A stretch of DNA of 64,000 nt, taken from the NCBI RefSeq assembly GCF_014192745.1, contig NZ_JACHYJ010000002.1:636316-700315 (forward strand), written 5' to 3'. The position numbers were made by a program, and so were the translations under genes. Of the stretch, positions 23,954-34,136 are shown piece after piece. Source of the stretch: Luteimonas sp. RC10 (GTDB lineage Bacteria; Pseudomonadota; Gammaproteobacteria; Xanthomonadales; Xanthomonadaceae). How positions within the stretch are numbered: the first letter of the stretch is position 1; each line of letters starts with the position of its first letter. The notes beneath the pieces are model-generated. The model saw only the letters and a program-made list of their open reading frames with translations. It was not told where the DNA came from and ran no database searches.

Positions 23954-24664
23954 ATGACCTATGTCCAGGGTTTCGTGGTCGCGGTCTCGACCGCCAACAA
24001 GGACGCCTACGCACAGCATGCCCGCGATGCCTTCGCTGTGCTGAAGACGTACGGCCCAGTCCGGTGCGTGGAGACCTGGGGCGACGAAGTGCCGCATGGC
24101 AAGCGCAACGACTTCCAGGGCGCGGTACAGGCGACCGACGATGAGACCGTGGTGTTCAGCTGGATGGAGTATCCGGACCGCGCGACCCGCGACGCGGCCC
24201 ACGAGAAGATGATGGCCGACCCGCGCATGCAACAGATGCAGGACATGCCCTTCGACGGCAAGCGCATGATCCTGGGCGGCTTCGCCTCCCTCGTCGATGT
24301 CGGGACCGGCCGCGGCGGCTATGTCGACGGCATCGTGCTGCCGGTTCCAGCACGCGCACGCGATGCGTACACCGCGATGGCGCGCAAGACCGCCGAGGCG
24401 TTTCTGGAGTACGGGGCCGTCCGCGTGATGGAGGCCTGGGGCGATGACGTGCCCGAGGGCAAGCACACCGATTTCCGACGTGCGGTGCTGCTCGAAGACG
24501 ACGAACACGTGGTGTTCTCGTGGATCGAATGGCCCAGCCGGGAGGTGCGCAATACGGCGTGGCCGAAGCTGATGGAGGACCCGCGGATGCGCCCGGATGG
24601 CGAGATGCCGTTCGATGGCAAGCGCATGATCTACGGCGGCTTCGCCCTGCTTGTGGAGGCCTGA
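23954..24664 (+). CDS. Tandem DUF1428 protein
   Basis: A 236-residue protein made of two DUF1428 units, each normally a protein of about 117 residues. Unit 1 (residues 1-115) has YVQGFVVAVSTANKDAY and MPFDGKRMILGGF. Unit 2 (about 120-236) has YVDGIVLPVPARARDAY and MPFDGKRMIYGGF. DUF1428 proteins have a dimeric alpha+beta barrel fold; their function is unknown. The fusion would make an intramolecular dimer. AGGAG lies seven bases before the ATG. It is divergent from the HxlR regulator across a direct-repeat operator. Confidence 0.88.
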   Translation: MTYVQGFVVAVSTANKDAYAQHARDAFAVLKTYGPVRCVETWGDEVPHGKRNDFQGAVQATDDETVVFSWMEYPDRATRDAAHEKMMADPRMQQMQDMPFDGKRMILGGFASLVDVGTGRGGYVDGIVLPVPARARDAYTAMARKTAEAFLEYGAVRVMEAWGDDVPEGKHTDFRRAVLLEDDEHVVFSWIEWPSREVRNTAWPKLMEDPRMRPDGEMPFDGKRMIYGGFALLVEA

Positions 24665-24716
24665 GCCAACGCGCTGCGGGTGTGCGGGTCCGCCGCGCTG
24701 TAGGCGCCGGCGGCCG

Positions 24717-25748
24717 CTACGGTGCTTGGACCTCGTAGCCCTTGGCTGCCAGCTTGGCGAGATAACCGTGCTCGCCAAGCACGAGCGACATCGGCAACAC
24801 GGCGAACGTCGTCTGGTTCTGCGCGAGCGCGCTCTCGGCGGCCTGGAGCCACTGCGCCTCGACGCGTCGATCGACGTCTTCCACCCCGAGCCGCTTGGCC
24901 AGCGCGCCTTGAGTGAAAGTCCGCATGCACACGGTGTAGGTGTTCTCGCCCTGCAGCGCGCGCAGCGCATCGATATCGCCGACGGCCCAGGCATTGGCGC
25001 GCTCGCCCATGTGCTGCAGGTCGCGCTCGATGCGCGCGAGCATGCGCTCGAAACAGGGCAGATCGTCGAGCGGGGCGCCGCCGAACTCGCGCAGCGCCGC
25101 CTTCGTGTCGTCCACCCGGATCTCGAGGTCGGTACGGACGATGGGCACCCGATGCGCCTTCGCCAGACGCGTGACCACCGGCTCGATGATGCCGTCCTGA
25201 CGCATGCGCATGCGTGCAATCGCCGAGGCATAGAGTTCGCCGGCCGCGAACACCGGGCGCCAGCGCTCGACCCGATCGCTGCGGCCGATCCATCGCGCCT
25301 TCAGCGGCGCCCAACGCGCGTAGAGCGCAGGCGGCACGACATCCTGCAGTTGCTTGCCGTCCGGATTGCGCCGGGCCCGCAGCAACGCCGGCACCATCAG
25401 CAGCGTTCGGAACCGGCCGACATCGGCGCGCAATTCGATCTGCGGCGCGGTGATCACGGTCTGCGCACGCGCGATGACCGCCTCGACCTCGTCCGTACTC
25501 CAGTCGATGTCGCGCGGCAACGGCGACACCTCGCCGAGCACATAGAGCGTGTGATCGCCGCGGCGCACCTGCCAGAGCCCCGGGCCGGGCTGGACGCCCG
25601 AGACCACGACCGGCCCCATGTCGACGATGCCCGCTTCGCTGGCTGGCGGTGGCGGTTGCGCGCCGGCCGCGGGCGCCTGCGCCCACGCGGTAACCGCGCC
25701 TGCGATCAGCACCATGCCCATCACGATTCCGACGATTCGCCCGCGCAT
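24717..25748 (-). CDS. GumN/TraB family protein
   Basis: A 343-residue secreted or periplasmic protein with an N-terminal signal (residues 1-23, ending AWAQA). The domain shows LWQVRRGDHTLYVLGEVSPL, the position of the TraB/GumN GxxH-type motif, and the C-terminal ERANAWAVGDIDALRAL, with a cysteine pair at PCFERM and TVCMRTF. GumN was named from the xanthan cluster of Xanthomonas but is not needed for polymer synthesis; the biochemical role is unsettled. It ends 50 bp from the DUF1428 gene (convergent). Confidence 0.82.
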   Translation of the reverse strand: MRGRIVGIVMGMVLIAGAVTAWAQAPAAGAQPPPPASEAGIVDMGPVVVSGVQPGPGLWQVRRGDHTLYVLGEVSPLPRDIDWSTDEVEAVIARAQTVITAPQIELRADVGRFRTLLMVPALLRARRNPDGKQLQDVVPPALYARWAPLKARWIGRSDRVERWRPVFAAGELYASAIARMRMRQDGIIEPVVTRLAKAHRVPIVRTDLEIRVDDTKAALREFGGAPLDDLPCFERMLARIERDLQHMGERANAWAVGDIDALRALQGENTYTVCMRTFTQGALAKRLGVEDVDRRVEAQWLQAAESALAQNQTTFAVLPMSLVLGEHGYLAKLAAKGYEVQAP

Positions 25749-25848
25749 CGATGGCGTCCCAGATCCGAAGCCGCGATTGGATGCCGGTCTGCCCCGCCGG
25801 GCAAGCCTTCGGCGATCCGGCCACCAGGCCGGAGTCAGGTGAGCGCGC

Positions 25849-25873
25849 AAAAAAAGACCCGCGCGAGGCGGGC
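25849..25873 (-). terminator. Intrinsic terminator after tRNA-Pro
   Basis: On the minus strand GGCCCGC - CTCGC - GCGGGTC is followed by a run of seven T, just past the tRNA 3' end. Confidence 0.8.
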
Positions 25874-25882
25874 CTGAATATT

Positions 25883-25959
25883 TGGTCGGGGTAGCCGGAT
25901 TCGAACCGACGACCACTTGTCCCCCAGACAAGTGCGCTACCAGGCTGCGCTATACCCCG
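25883..25959 (-). tRNA. tRNA-Pro (GGG)
   Basis: A 77-base tRNA with encoded CCA. The acceptor CGGGGTA pairs with TACCCCG, the D arm is GCGCAGCCTGGTAGCGC, anticodon stem ACTTGT/ACAAGT encloses a loop with anticodon GGG, and the T arm is CGGTTCGAATCCG. It follows the MerR gene by 48 bp on the same strand, the known proximity to ihfA-merR in Xanthomonas relatives. Confidence 0.96.
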
Positions 25960-26007
25960 GAAAGCTGGGCAGTATACCCGTTGGCGGGCGTTTCGCCCAT
26001 GCCTGCG

Positions 26008-26364
26008 TCAACGCTTGAGCAGTTGCAGCACGTCTTCGAGTTCCATGCGCACCTGACGCACGATCTGGCTGCTGAGCGCCGATTCCTGCTTGGCGCCAGC
26101 GCCCTCCAGGCGCAGACGCGCGCCGCCGATCGTGTAGCCCTGCTCGTAGAGCAGGCCGCGGATCTGACGCACCATCAGCACGTCGTGGCGCTGGTAGTAG
26201 CGGCGGTTGCCGCGACGCTTGACCGGGCTGAGGCTCGGGAACTCGGTTTCCCAGTAGCGCAGCACATGCGGCTTGACGTCGCACAGTTCGCTGACCTCGC
26301 CGATCGTGAAATAGCGCTTGGCCGGAATCGGCGGCAGTTCGCGGTTGCTGCCCGGATCAAGCAT
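26008..26364 (-). CDS. MerR-family regulator next to ihfA
   Basis: A 118-residue regulator of the MerR family. The HTH is [20 protein letters not shown] with [20 protein letters not shown], then a short dimerisation helix. It has no effector domain or metal-binding cysteine cluster. This small form follows ihfA in many proteobacteria; its regulon is unknown. It overlaps the ihfA end by 8 bp, so it is cotranscribed and coupled with ihfA-pheT-pheS. Confidence 0.9.
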   Translation of the reverse strand: MLDPGSNRELPPIPAKRYFTIGEVSELCDVKPHVLRYWETEFPSLSPVKRRGNRRYYQRHDVLMVRQIRGLLYEQGYTIGGARLRLEGAGAKQESALSSQIVRQVRMELEDVLQLLKR

Positions 26365-26674
26365 GTCCGGCTCCCGCGCCGACGGTGCCGGTGTAGGCCT
26401 CGACCCGCTCCTTGAGCTTCTGCCCAGGGCGGAAGGTGACCACTGTGCGCGCGGAGATCGGAATCTCCTCGCCGGTCTTGGGGTTGCGGCCGGGGCGCTC
26501 GTTCTTGCGCCGCAGGTCGAAGTTGCCGAAGCCCGACAGCTTGACCTGGCGGCCGTGCTGCAGCGCTTCGCGCAGGACGTCGAAGAACGCATCGACGAAT
26601 TCTTTGGCCTCGCGCTTGTTCAGCCCGACTTCCTCGTAGAGCTTCTCGGCCATGTCCGCCTTCGTCAACGCCAC
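26357..26674 (-). CDS. ihfA: Integration host factor alpha subunit
   Basis: A 105-residue DNA-bending protein that pairs with IhfB. Matches over the full length: [20 protein letters not shown] at the start, [20 protein letters not shown] in the beta arm (with the Pro that intercalates DNA) and [20 protein letters not shown] at the end. The start is GTG at 26674 with AAGGGG eight bases upstream. It follows pheT by 21 bp, the usual pheST-ihfA order. Confidence 0.97.
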   Translation of the reverse strand: MALTKADMAEKLYEEVGLNKREAKEFVDAFFDVLREALQHGRQVKLSGFGNFDLRRKNERPGRNPKTGEEIPISARTVVTFRPGQKLKERVEAYTGTVGAGAGHA

Positions 26675-26695
26675 GCCCGCATCCCCTTGTCCACC

Positions 26696-29083
26696 TCAGC
26701 CTCGGATCTTCGCGCCGTGGTCGCGCGCCAGCGCTTCGACCACGTTCGCGACCACTACTTCGACATCGCGATCGGTCAGAGTGCGTGAAGTTTCCTGCAG
26801 AATCAAGCCCATGGCGAGACTCCTGAAACCCGATTCGACGCCCTGCCCGGCATAGCGGTCGAACAGCCGGATCCCGGTCAGCAGCGGGCCGGCGGCCGCG
26901 CGGGCGGTGGCCTCCAGCGCGGCCCAGTCGACCGCGTCGGGGGCGACGATCGCCAGGTCGCGGCGCACCGACGGGAAACGCGAGAGCGGCGCCACGCGCG
27001 GCAGTGCGCGGGCCTGCAGCGCTGCGGCATCGAGCTCGAACGCCACGACCGACGTGTCGATGCCCAGCGCGCGCAGTAGACGCGGATGCAACTCGCCGAT
27101 CCAACCGACCCGCACGCCATCGCGCAGCACGTCGGCCGAGCGGCCCGGATGGCCATGCGCCACGGTCGAGCGCCTGAACGTCAGCTGGGCACCGGCCACC
27201 GCGGCCAGCGCCTCGAGGTCGCCCTTGAGGTCGAAATAGTCGACTGGCCGCGCGGGTTGGCCCCACTGCTCGGCCTGCGCATCGCCGGCGACCGCCGCCG
27301 CAACCCGCAATGTCTCCACCGGTGCACCCGCCGCTCCCGACGCCGGATCCGCGTTTGCGAACACCTTGCCGAGTTCGAACAGTCGCACGCGCGTCTGCTG
27401 GCGGGCGAGGTTGCGCGCCAGCGTCGCGACCAGCCCCGGCAGCAACGCGGTCCGCATGACGCCCAGTTCGGCGCTGAGCGGGTTGGCCAGCGGTACGGCG
27501 CCGTCGTCGGCCTGCCAGGCCGCGAGCAGCGCGGCGTCGACGAAGGCGAAGTTGACCGTTTCCAGGCAATCGCGGGCCACCAGTTGGCGACGCAGCTCGG
27601 CCTCGGCGACCTGGGTCTCACTGGGAGCGGCGATCCGCGTCGCGCCCCCTGGCAGCGTCGTCGGCACCCGGTCGTAGCCATGGATGCGCACGACTTCCTC
27701 GATCAGGTCTTCCTCGATTGTCAGGTCGAAGCGCCGCGTCGGCGCAGTGACCTGCCAGCCGTCGGCATCGGCGACGACCTCCAGTCCGAGTGCGCGCAGG
27801 ATGCGCTCGACCTCGGCGTCGTCGACGGTCAGCCCGAGCACGCGCGCCAGCCGTGCGCGGCGCAGCGCGATCGTGCGCGGCTGCGCGAGATGCGCATCGA
27901 GCTCGGCGACGGTCACCGGGCCAGCGCGGCCGCCGGCGACATCGAGGATCAGCCGTGTCGCGTATTCGAGTGCGGTGCGCGGCAGTTCGGGATCTACACC
28001 GCGTTCGAAGCGATGCGCGGCATCGGTGTGCAGGCCCAGGCGCCGGCTGCGGCCGATGATCGCGTCGGGTGCGAAGTGCGCCGATTCCAGGAACACGTTG
28101 CGCGTGGCATTGGTCACGCGGGTGTCGAAGCCGCCCATCAGGCCGGCCAGTGCGACGACGCGGTCGTTGTCGGTGATCGCCAGGAACTGCGGGTCGAGCG
28201 TCGCGTCACGGCCATCGAGCAGCTTGAGCGTTTCGCCCTGGCGTGCACGGCGCACACCCACCGGGCCGGTCAGCAGGTCGCGGTCGAAGGCATGCATCGG
28301 CTGGCCGAGTTCGAGCATCACATACTGGGTGACGTCGACGAGGAAGCTGACCGGGCGGATACCGCTGCGGCGCAGGCGCTCGGCCATCCATACCGGTGTC
28401 GGACGCGTCGCATCGACGCCCTCGATCACCCGGCCGAGATACCGCGGCGCATCGCTGCCGGCATCGAGCGCCACCGGCAGTGCAGCGCCCGATGCGACCT
28501 CCACGGGCGGCGCCTGCAACGGCGCGACCTGACTGCCGAACGCGGCGGCGACATCGAACGCGATGCCGCGCACGCTGAAGCAGTCGGCGCGGTTGGGGGT
28601 GAGCTTGAGCTCGATCGTGGCGTCCGGCAGGCCGAGGTAATCGGCCAGCGGACGGCCGATCGGCGCGTCGTCGGGCAGTTCGAGCAGTCCCGAGGCATCG
28701 GCGTCGAGCCCAAGTTCCTTGGCCGAGCACAGCATGCCGTTGGACGCGACGCCGCGCAGCTTGGCGGCCTGGATCGTCAGCTCGCCCACGCGCGTGCCGA
28801 TCGTCGCCAGCGGCGCGACCAGGCCCGGGCGCGCATTCGGCGCACCGCAGACGATCTGCAGCGGCGCCGCGCCGCCGGCGTCGACCTGACACACCTGCAG
28901 CCGGTCGGCCTCGGGATGCTTCTCGGCCGAGACGATGCGCGCCACGACCACGCCCTCGAGCGCGTCGTCCAGCGGCACGATGTCCTCGACCTCCAGGCCG
29001 ATCGCCGTCAGCGTCGCCGCCAGGTCCTCGCGCGATGCCTCGGTGCGCACGTGCTGGCGAAGCCAGCTTTCGGAAAATTTCAT
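26696..29083 (-). CDS. pheT: Phenylalanyl-tRNA synthetase beta chain
   Basis: The 795-residue beta subunit of the alpha2-beta2 enzyme that charges tRNA-Phe. It has the N-terminal tRNA-binding (EMAP-like) fold with LQVCQVDAGGAAPLQIVCGA, the editing domain B3/B4 (FERGVDPELP), B5 with RRFDLTIEEDLIEEVVRIHGYDR and the C-terminal anticodon-binding fold ending in SRTLTDRDVEVVVANVVEAL. The cognate tRNA-Phe is in the window at 17.7 kb. It follows pheS by 102 bp. Confidence 0.97.
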   Translation of the reverse strand: MKFSESWLRQHVRTEASREDLAATLTAIGLEVEDIVPLDDALEGVVVARIVSAEKHPEADRLQVCQVDAGGAAPLQIVCGAPNARPGLVAPLATIGTRVGELTIQAAKLRGVASNGMLCSAKELGLDADASGLLELPDDAPIGRPLADYLGLPDATIELKLTPNRADCFSVRGIAFDVAAAFGSQVAPLQAPPVEVASGAALPVALDAGSDAPRYLGRVIEGVDATRPTPVWMAERLRRSGIRPVSFLVDVTQYVMLELGQPMHAFDRDLLTGPVGVRRARQGETLKLLDGRDATLDPQFLAITDNDRVVALAGLMGGFDTRVTNATRNVFLESAHFAPDAIIGRSRRLGLHTDAAHRFERGVDPELPRTALEYATRLILDVAGGRAGPVTVAELDAHLAQPRTIALRRARLARVLGLTVDDAEVERILRALGLEVVADADGWQVTAPTRRFDLTIEEDLIEEVVRIHGYDRVPTTLPGGATRIAAPSETQVAEAELRRQLVARDCLETVNFAFVDAALLAAWQADDGAVPLANPLSAELGVMRTALLPGLVATLARNLARQQTRVRLFELGKVFANADPASGAAGAPVETLRVAAAVAGDAQAEQWGQPARPVDYFDLKGDLEALAAVAGAQLTFRRSTVAHGHPGRSADVLRDGVRVGWIGELHPRLLRALGIDTSVVAFELDAAALQARALPRVAPLSRFPSVRRDLAIVAPDAVDWAALEATARAAAGPLLTGIRLFDRYAGQGVESGFRSLAMGLILQETSRTLTDRDVEVVVANVVEALARDHGAKIRG

Positions 29084-29185
29084 GCTGAAATTCCGTGAGT
29101 CGTAATGGGGGATGCGTGGTTCAAAAAGCGGCGGGTCGCGATGGGGCGCGCGATCCGTCTACCCGGATCACGCATCGCACATTCC

Positions 29186-30196
<1,011 letters not shown>

Positions 30197-30272
30197 CTAC
30201 AGGCCCGTCACTGAGGGAGGTCCGTGTCGCGGACGCGCCCGAACACCGGGGCGCCGCACATTCGGATGCCGC

Positions 30273-30307
30273 AAAAAACGATGGGGAAGGACTTGCGCCC
30301 TTCCCCA
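30273..30307 (-). terminator. Terminator between rplT and pheS
   Basis: On the minus strand TGGGGAAGG (30307-30299) pairs with CCTTCCCCA (30290-30282), then TCG and six T (30278-30273). A second hairpin, CCGCCGGA/TCCGGCGG, lies just before it. The operon is probably partly closed here. Confidence 0.85.
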
Positions 30308-30362
30308 CGTGACCGCCGGACGGATCCGGCGGCAGTACCGCTTTACGGTGGAGACGACGGCC

Positions 30363-30722
30363 TTAGGCCGCCAGCGCGCCCTTCGCCTTCTCGGCAAGCG
30401 CGGTAAAGCCGGTCGCATCGTGCACCGCGATATCGGCCAGGACCTTGCGGTCCAGCGTGATGCCAGCCTTGAGCAGGCCGTTCATGAAGCGGCTGTAGCT
30501 GATGCCGTTCAGACGGGCCGCCGCGTTGATGCGCGTGATCCACAGCGAACGGTAGTCGCGCTTCTTCTGCTTGCGACCGATGTAGGCGTACTGGCCGGCC
30601 TTGATGACGGCCTGCTTGGCGACGCGGAAGACCTTGCGACGGGCGTTGTAATAGCCCTTCGCGCGGCCGAGGACCTTCTTGTGACGGCGGCGCGCTTGGA
30701 CGCCACGCTTGACTCGTGCCAT
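30363..30722 (-). CDS. rplT: 50S ribosomal protein L20
   Basis: A 119-residue ribosomal protein needed early in 50S assembly and, in other bacteria, a translational repressor of its operon. Typical sequence: [60 protein letters not shown]. It follows rpmI after 13 bp and ends before the terminator at 30.3 kb. Confidence 0.98.
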   Translation of the reverse strand: MARVKRGVQARRRHKKVLGRAKGYYNARRKVFRVAKQAVIKAGQYAYIGRKQKKRDYRSLWITRINAAARLNGISYSRFMNGLLKAGITLDRKVLADIAVHDATGFTALAEKAKGALAA

Positions 30723-30735
30723 GGTTCAGTCCTCC

Positions 30736-30933
30736 TCAGAGATACGGCAGCATGCGGTCGAGACGACCGCTGTCGCACGCCGGAATGTGGTTCGTCTGGC
30801 GGAGATTGCGCTTCCGCTTCGTCGCCTTCTTGGTGAGGATGTGGCTGCGATTGGCGTGGCCGGCCTTGTACTTGCCGGAAGCCGTCTTCCGGAAACGCTT
30901 GGAAGCGCCCCGGTGCGTCTTGATCTTGGGCAT
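30736..30933 (-). CDS. rpmI: 50S ribosomal protein L35
   Basis: A 65-residue basic ribosomal protein with the family start [20 protein letters not shown] and [19 protein letters not shown] 30933 gives this start. It lies in the infC-rpmI-rplT block. Confidence 0.98.
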   Translation of the reverse strand: MPKIKTHRGASKRFRKTASGKYKAGHANRSHILTKKATKRKRNLRQTNHIPACDSGRLDRMLPYL

Positions 30934-31220
30934 TGCGAGAGTCCTTGTGGGATACGAGTACTGACCGGGCGGTGGCGTTCGCCACACTTTCCATCCATGC
31001 CCATGCCGGTGTTCAGGCCTCGATCCCTGCGGGATTCCGGCCGGTCCTGATACCGCTCAAACCACCCGGACAGGCCGGGAGCCGCGCATTATGCCGCGCG
31101 CCGCTTTGGCTTGCAAATCATCGGCTTGGCCTTCCGGAAAGCGGCGCATCCGCGTCCGCCGGGCCTCGCCGGGCGCGATCGCCCTGGGGCGCGGCCAAAT
31201 GGCGGCGTTGCCGAAAACGC

Positions 31221-31247
31221 AAAGAGGCGCCTTGCGGCGCCTCTCTT
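31221..31247 (-). terminator. Terminator or attenuator between infC and rpmI
   Basis: AGAGGCGCC and GGCGCCTCT (9 bp, loop TTGC) with short T/A tails at both ends. It lies in the 375-bp gap between infC and rpmI. It may modulate L35/L20 expression, as L20 autoregulation acts near this place in other bacteria; no L20-binding pseudoknot could be checked. Confidence 0.55.
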
Positions 31248-31308
31248 CACCCTGCCCCGGTCCGGAACAGGCGAGCCGGAGTCCTGCCGCGCCCGAGGAC
31301 GCGACCGG

Positions 31309-31830
31309 TCAGCGCTTCTTCGGCGCGATCATCATCACCATCTGCCGGCCTTCCAGGCGCGGCCGCGACTCGATGACGATGTCCTCGCCCAGGTCGGCCT
31401 CGATCCGCGCCGCCATCTCGCGGCCCAGTTCCTGGTGGCTCATTTCGCGGCCACGGAAGCGGATGTTGACCTTGATCTTGTCGCCGTCTTCCAGGAAAGC
31501 CCGCATCTTGCGCAGCTTGATCTGGTAGTCGCCCTCGTCGGTGACCGGCCGGAACTTCAGTTCCTTGATCTCGACCTGCTTGGTCTTCTTCTTGGCCTCG
31601 TTGGCCTTCTTCTGGGCTTCGAACTTGAACTTGCCGAAGTCCATGATCTTGCAGACCGGCGGGTCCGCATTGGGCTGGATCTCGACGAGGTCGAGTCCCT
31701 CCTCTTCGGCGGCGCGCAATGCATCGTCGCGCGAGAGCACGCCAATCATTTCTCCGTCCGAACCGATCACGCGCACACGGGGTACGCGGATATCCTGGTT
31801 GCGCCGATTCTGCTTGTCAGGGGTGCTAAT
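31309..31830 (-). CDS. infC: Translation initiation factor IF-3, ATT start
   Basis: A 173-residue factor that keeps 30S subunits free and checks start codons. Sequence matches throughout: [20 protein letters not shown] at the start, [40 protein letters not shown]. The start is most likely ATT at 31830: the protein is homologous from there, GGAG lies eight bases upstream, and infC uses rare starts (AUU in E. coli) for self-regulation by its own product. An ATG 24 bases upstream would add eight unrelated residues. It follows thrS by 90 bp. Confidence 0.96.
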   Translation of the reverse strand: MSTPDKQNRRNQDIRVPRVRVIGSDGEMIGVLSRDDALRAAEEEGLDLVEIQPNADPPVCKIMDFGKFKFEAQKKANEAKKKTKQVEIKELKFRPVTDEGDYQIKLRKMRAFLEDGDKIKVNIRFRGREMSHQELGREMAARIEADLGEDIVIESRPRLEGRQMVMMIAPKKR

Positions 31831-31920
31831 ACTGCAATCTCCGAAATGGAACATACCGCCGGCTCGTCAGCCAACGGGGCGACCGGCGCGGCCGATGATG
31901 GCGCCGCGCCGGTGAAGAAC

Positions 31921-33828
31921 TCATGCTGACACCGGCTCCGCGCGGAGGCGCGAAACGAAATCGCCGACCGGCATCGTGCCCAGATCTTCCCCGGACCGCG
32001 TCCGAACCGCGACTGCGCCGTTTTCCTTCTCGCGGTCCCCGACCACGAGCAGATACGGCACCCGCTGCAGCGTGTGCTCGCGGATCTTATAGCCGATTTT
32101 CTCGTTCCGCAAATCGGCCTCGACCCGGACGCCTTGATTCGCAAGGGATTTCCGCACCGCCTCGACGAAGTCGGCCTGGGCATCGGTGATGTTCATCACC
32201 ACCGCCTGCACCGGGGCCAGCCAGGCGGGGAACTGCCCGGCGTGGTGCTCGATCAGGATGCCGATGAAACGCTCCATGGAACCGACGATCGCCCGGTGCA
32301 GCATGACCGGGGTGCGGCGCTGGCTCTGCTCGTCGACGTACTCCGCGCCCAGGCGCCCGGGCATCATGAAGTCGACCTGCATCGTGCCCAGCTGCCAGGT
32401 CCGGCCGATGGCGTCCTTGAGGTGGTACTCGATCTTCGGGCCGTAGAACGCGCCCTCGCCCGGCAGCTCCTCCCAGGCCACGCCGCAGGCCGACAACGCA
32501 TTGCGCAGCGCGGCCTCGGCCTTGTCCCAGGTCGCGTCGTCGCCCAGCCGCGATTCGGGCCGCAGCGCGATCTTGATCTGGATGTCCTGGAAGCCGAAAT
32601 GCGCATAGACCGCCAGCGCCTGCTGGTGAAACGCGGTCACCTCCGACTCGATCTGCGCCTCGGTGCAGAACACGTGGCCGTCGTCCTGGGTGAAGCCGCG
32701 CACGCGCAGGATGCCGTGCAGCGCGCCCGAGGGCTCGTTGCGATGGCAGGAGCCGAATTCGCCATAGCGGATCGGCAGGTCGCGATAGCTGTGCAGGCCC
32801 TGGTTGAAGACCTGCACGTGGCCGGGGCAGTTCATCGGCTTCACCGCATAGGTCCGCTTCTCGGACTCGGTGAAGAACATGTTGTCCTTGTAGTTGTCCC
32901 AGTGGCCGGACTTCTGCCACAGCGAGACATCGAGGATCTGCGGGCAGCGCACCTCGCCGTAGCCACTGTCGCGGTAGACCTGGCGCATGTACTGCTCGAC
33001 CACCTGCCACAGCGCCCAGCCCTTGGGGTGCCAGAACACCAGACCCGGCGCTTCTTCCTGCAGGTGGAACAGGTCCTGGGCCTTGCCGATGCGCCGGTGG
33101 TCGCGCTTCTCGGCTTCCTCGATGCGCTGGATATAGGCCTTGAGCTGCTTGGCGTCGGCCCAGGCGGTGCCGTAGATGCGCTGGAGCTGCTCGTTCTTCG
33201 AGTCGCCGCGCCAGTACGCGCCGGAAATGCGCGTGAGCTTGAACGCCTTGAGGAAGCGCGTATTGGGCACGTGCGGCCCGCGGCACATGTCGACGTATTC
33301 TTGATGGAAGTACAGCCCCATCTCAGTGATGTCCGGCCCCATGTCGTCGATCAGCCGCAGCTTGTAATCCTCGCCGCGCGCCCGGAACGTCTCGATGACC
33401 TCCGCACGCGGGGTCATCTTCTTGATCACGTCGTATTCGGTGTCGATCAGCTCGCCCATGCGCTTCTCGATCGCTGCCAGGTCCTCGGGCGTGAACGGCC
33501 GCTCGCTGTAGACGTCGTAATAGAAGCCTTCGTCGATCACCGGGCCGATGACCATCTTGACCTCGGGGTAGAGCTGCTTGACCGCGTGCCCGACCAGGTG
33601 CGCGCAGGAGTGGCGGATGATCTCCACACCCTCCGGGTCCTTGGGGGTGAGGATCTGCAGCGAGGCATCGTGGTCGATCAGATCGGAAGCGTCGACCTGG
33701 CGGCCGTCGACCTTGCCGGCGACGGTGGCCTTGGCCAGGCCCGGGCCGATCGACTGGGCGACCTGCATGACCGTGACGGGGTGGTCGAACTCGCGGCGGC
33801 TGCCGTCGGGAAGCGTGATGGTGATCAT
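31921..33828 (-). CDS. thrS: Threonyl-tRNA synthetase
   Basis: A 635-residue class II synthetase. Order of domains: TGS (residues 1-60, [10 protein letters not shown]), editing domain with [16 protein letters not shown], catalytic core with the zinc Cys in [33 protein letters not shown] (motif 2) and [19 protein letters not shown] (motif 3), then the anticodon-binding domain. ATG 33828 gives the family start. A leader with a terminator lies upstream, and infC follows. Confidence 0.97.
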   Translation of the reverse strand: MITITLPDGSRREFDHPVTVMQVAQSIGPGLAKATVAGKVDGRQVDASDLIDHDASLQILTPKDPEGVEIIRHSCAHLVGHAVKQLYPEVKMVIGPVIDEGFYYDVYSERPFTPEDLAAIEKRMGELIDTEYDVIKKMTPRAEVIETFRARGEDYKLRLIDDMGPDITEMGLYFHQEYVDMCRGPHVPNTRFLKAFKLTRISGAYWRGDSKNEQLQRIYGTAWADAKQLKAYIQRIEEAEKRDHRRIGKAQDLFHLQEEAPGLVFWHPKGWALWQVVEQYMRQVYRDSGYGEVRCPQILDVSLWQKSGHWDNYKDNMFFTESEKRTYAVKPMNCPGHVQVFNQGLHSYRDLPIRYGEFGSCHRNEPSGALHGILRVRGFTQDDGHVFCTEAQIESEVTAFHQQALAVYAHFGFQDIQIKIALRPESRLGDDATWDKAEAALRNALSACGVAWEELPGEGAFYGPKIEYHLKDAIGRTWQLGTMQVDFMMPGRLGAEYVDEQSQRRTPVMLHRAIVGSMERFIGILIEHHAGQFPAWLAPVQAVVMNITDAQADFVEAVRKSLANQGVRVEADLRNEKIGYKIREHTLQRVPYLLVVGDREKENGAVAVRTRSGEDLGTMPVGDFVSRLRAEPVSA

Positions 33829-33920
33829 GGGCGTGATGGCTATGAGGAGAGGTGGAGATTCGCGAACGCGGGCCGATCGCAAGCAGTCGATTGTCGTTCC
33901 CGGGTCGCGGCGTGTCGCAC

Positions 33921-33945
33921 AAAAAAAGCGCCGCGAGGGCGCCTT
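33921..33945 (-). terminator. Terminator in the thrS leader (probable attenuator)
   Basis: On the minus strand AAGGCGCC - CTCGC - GGCGCTTTTTTT forms a 7-8 bp stem directly followed by T residues. No gene on the minus strand lies upstream, so this terminator can only act on the thrS transcript, about 92 bp before the thrS start. Confidence 0.75.
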
Positions 33946-33964
33946 GGAGGACCCGCGGGGACGA

Positions 33965-33991
33965 TCAGCGCTGGAAGGGGGTAGTGCTCAT
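33965..33991 (-). CDS. Possible thrS leader peptide with Thr-Thr
   Basis: An eight-codon frame in the thrS leader reads MSTTPFQR and stops 20 bp before the terminator stem. Two consecutive Thr codons (ACT ACC) at positions 3-4 would allow ribosome stalling when charged tRNA-Thr is low. That is fewer than in classical leaders and the ribosome site is weak, so this is a hypothesis. Confidence 0.4.
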   Translation of the reverse strand: MSTTPFQR

Positions 33992-34053
33992 GTCGCACGC
34001 TCGGCCGGCGCAAACGCGGGCCACCTGTTCGGCTGGAGGGACGCCAGGGGCCG

Positions 34054-34059
34054 ATTCTA
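34054..34059 (-). promoter_or_regulatory. -10 hexamer for thrS
   Basis: TAGAAT on the minus strand lies about 60 bases upstream of the small leader frame. The region upstream is GC-rich and gives no clear -35. It would place the leader terminator well inside the thrS 5' untranslated region. Confidence 0.45.
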
Positions 34060-34136
34060 GCCCAGAACGCCGGGCCGGCGTTGCGCGCCGCGGCCGTGGC
34101 ATCATGCGGTCGCCCCCAGCGCCGCGACGGCGTGCG

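Noticed and set aside
30197..30362. pheST leader peptide as in E. coli pheM
   Set aside because: No Phe-rich short frame precedes the terminator after rplT, so attenuation by Phe codons is not supported.
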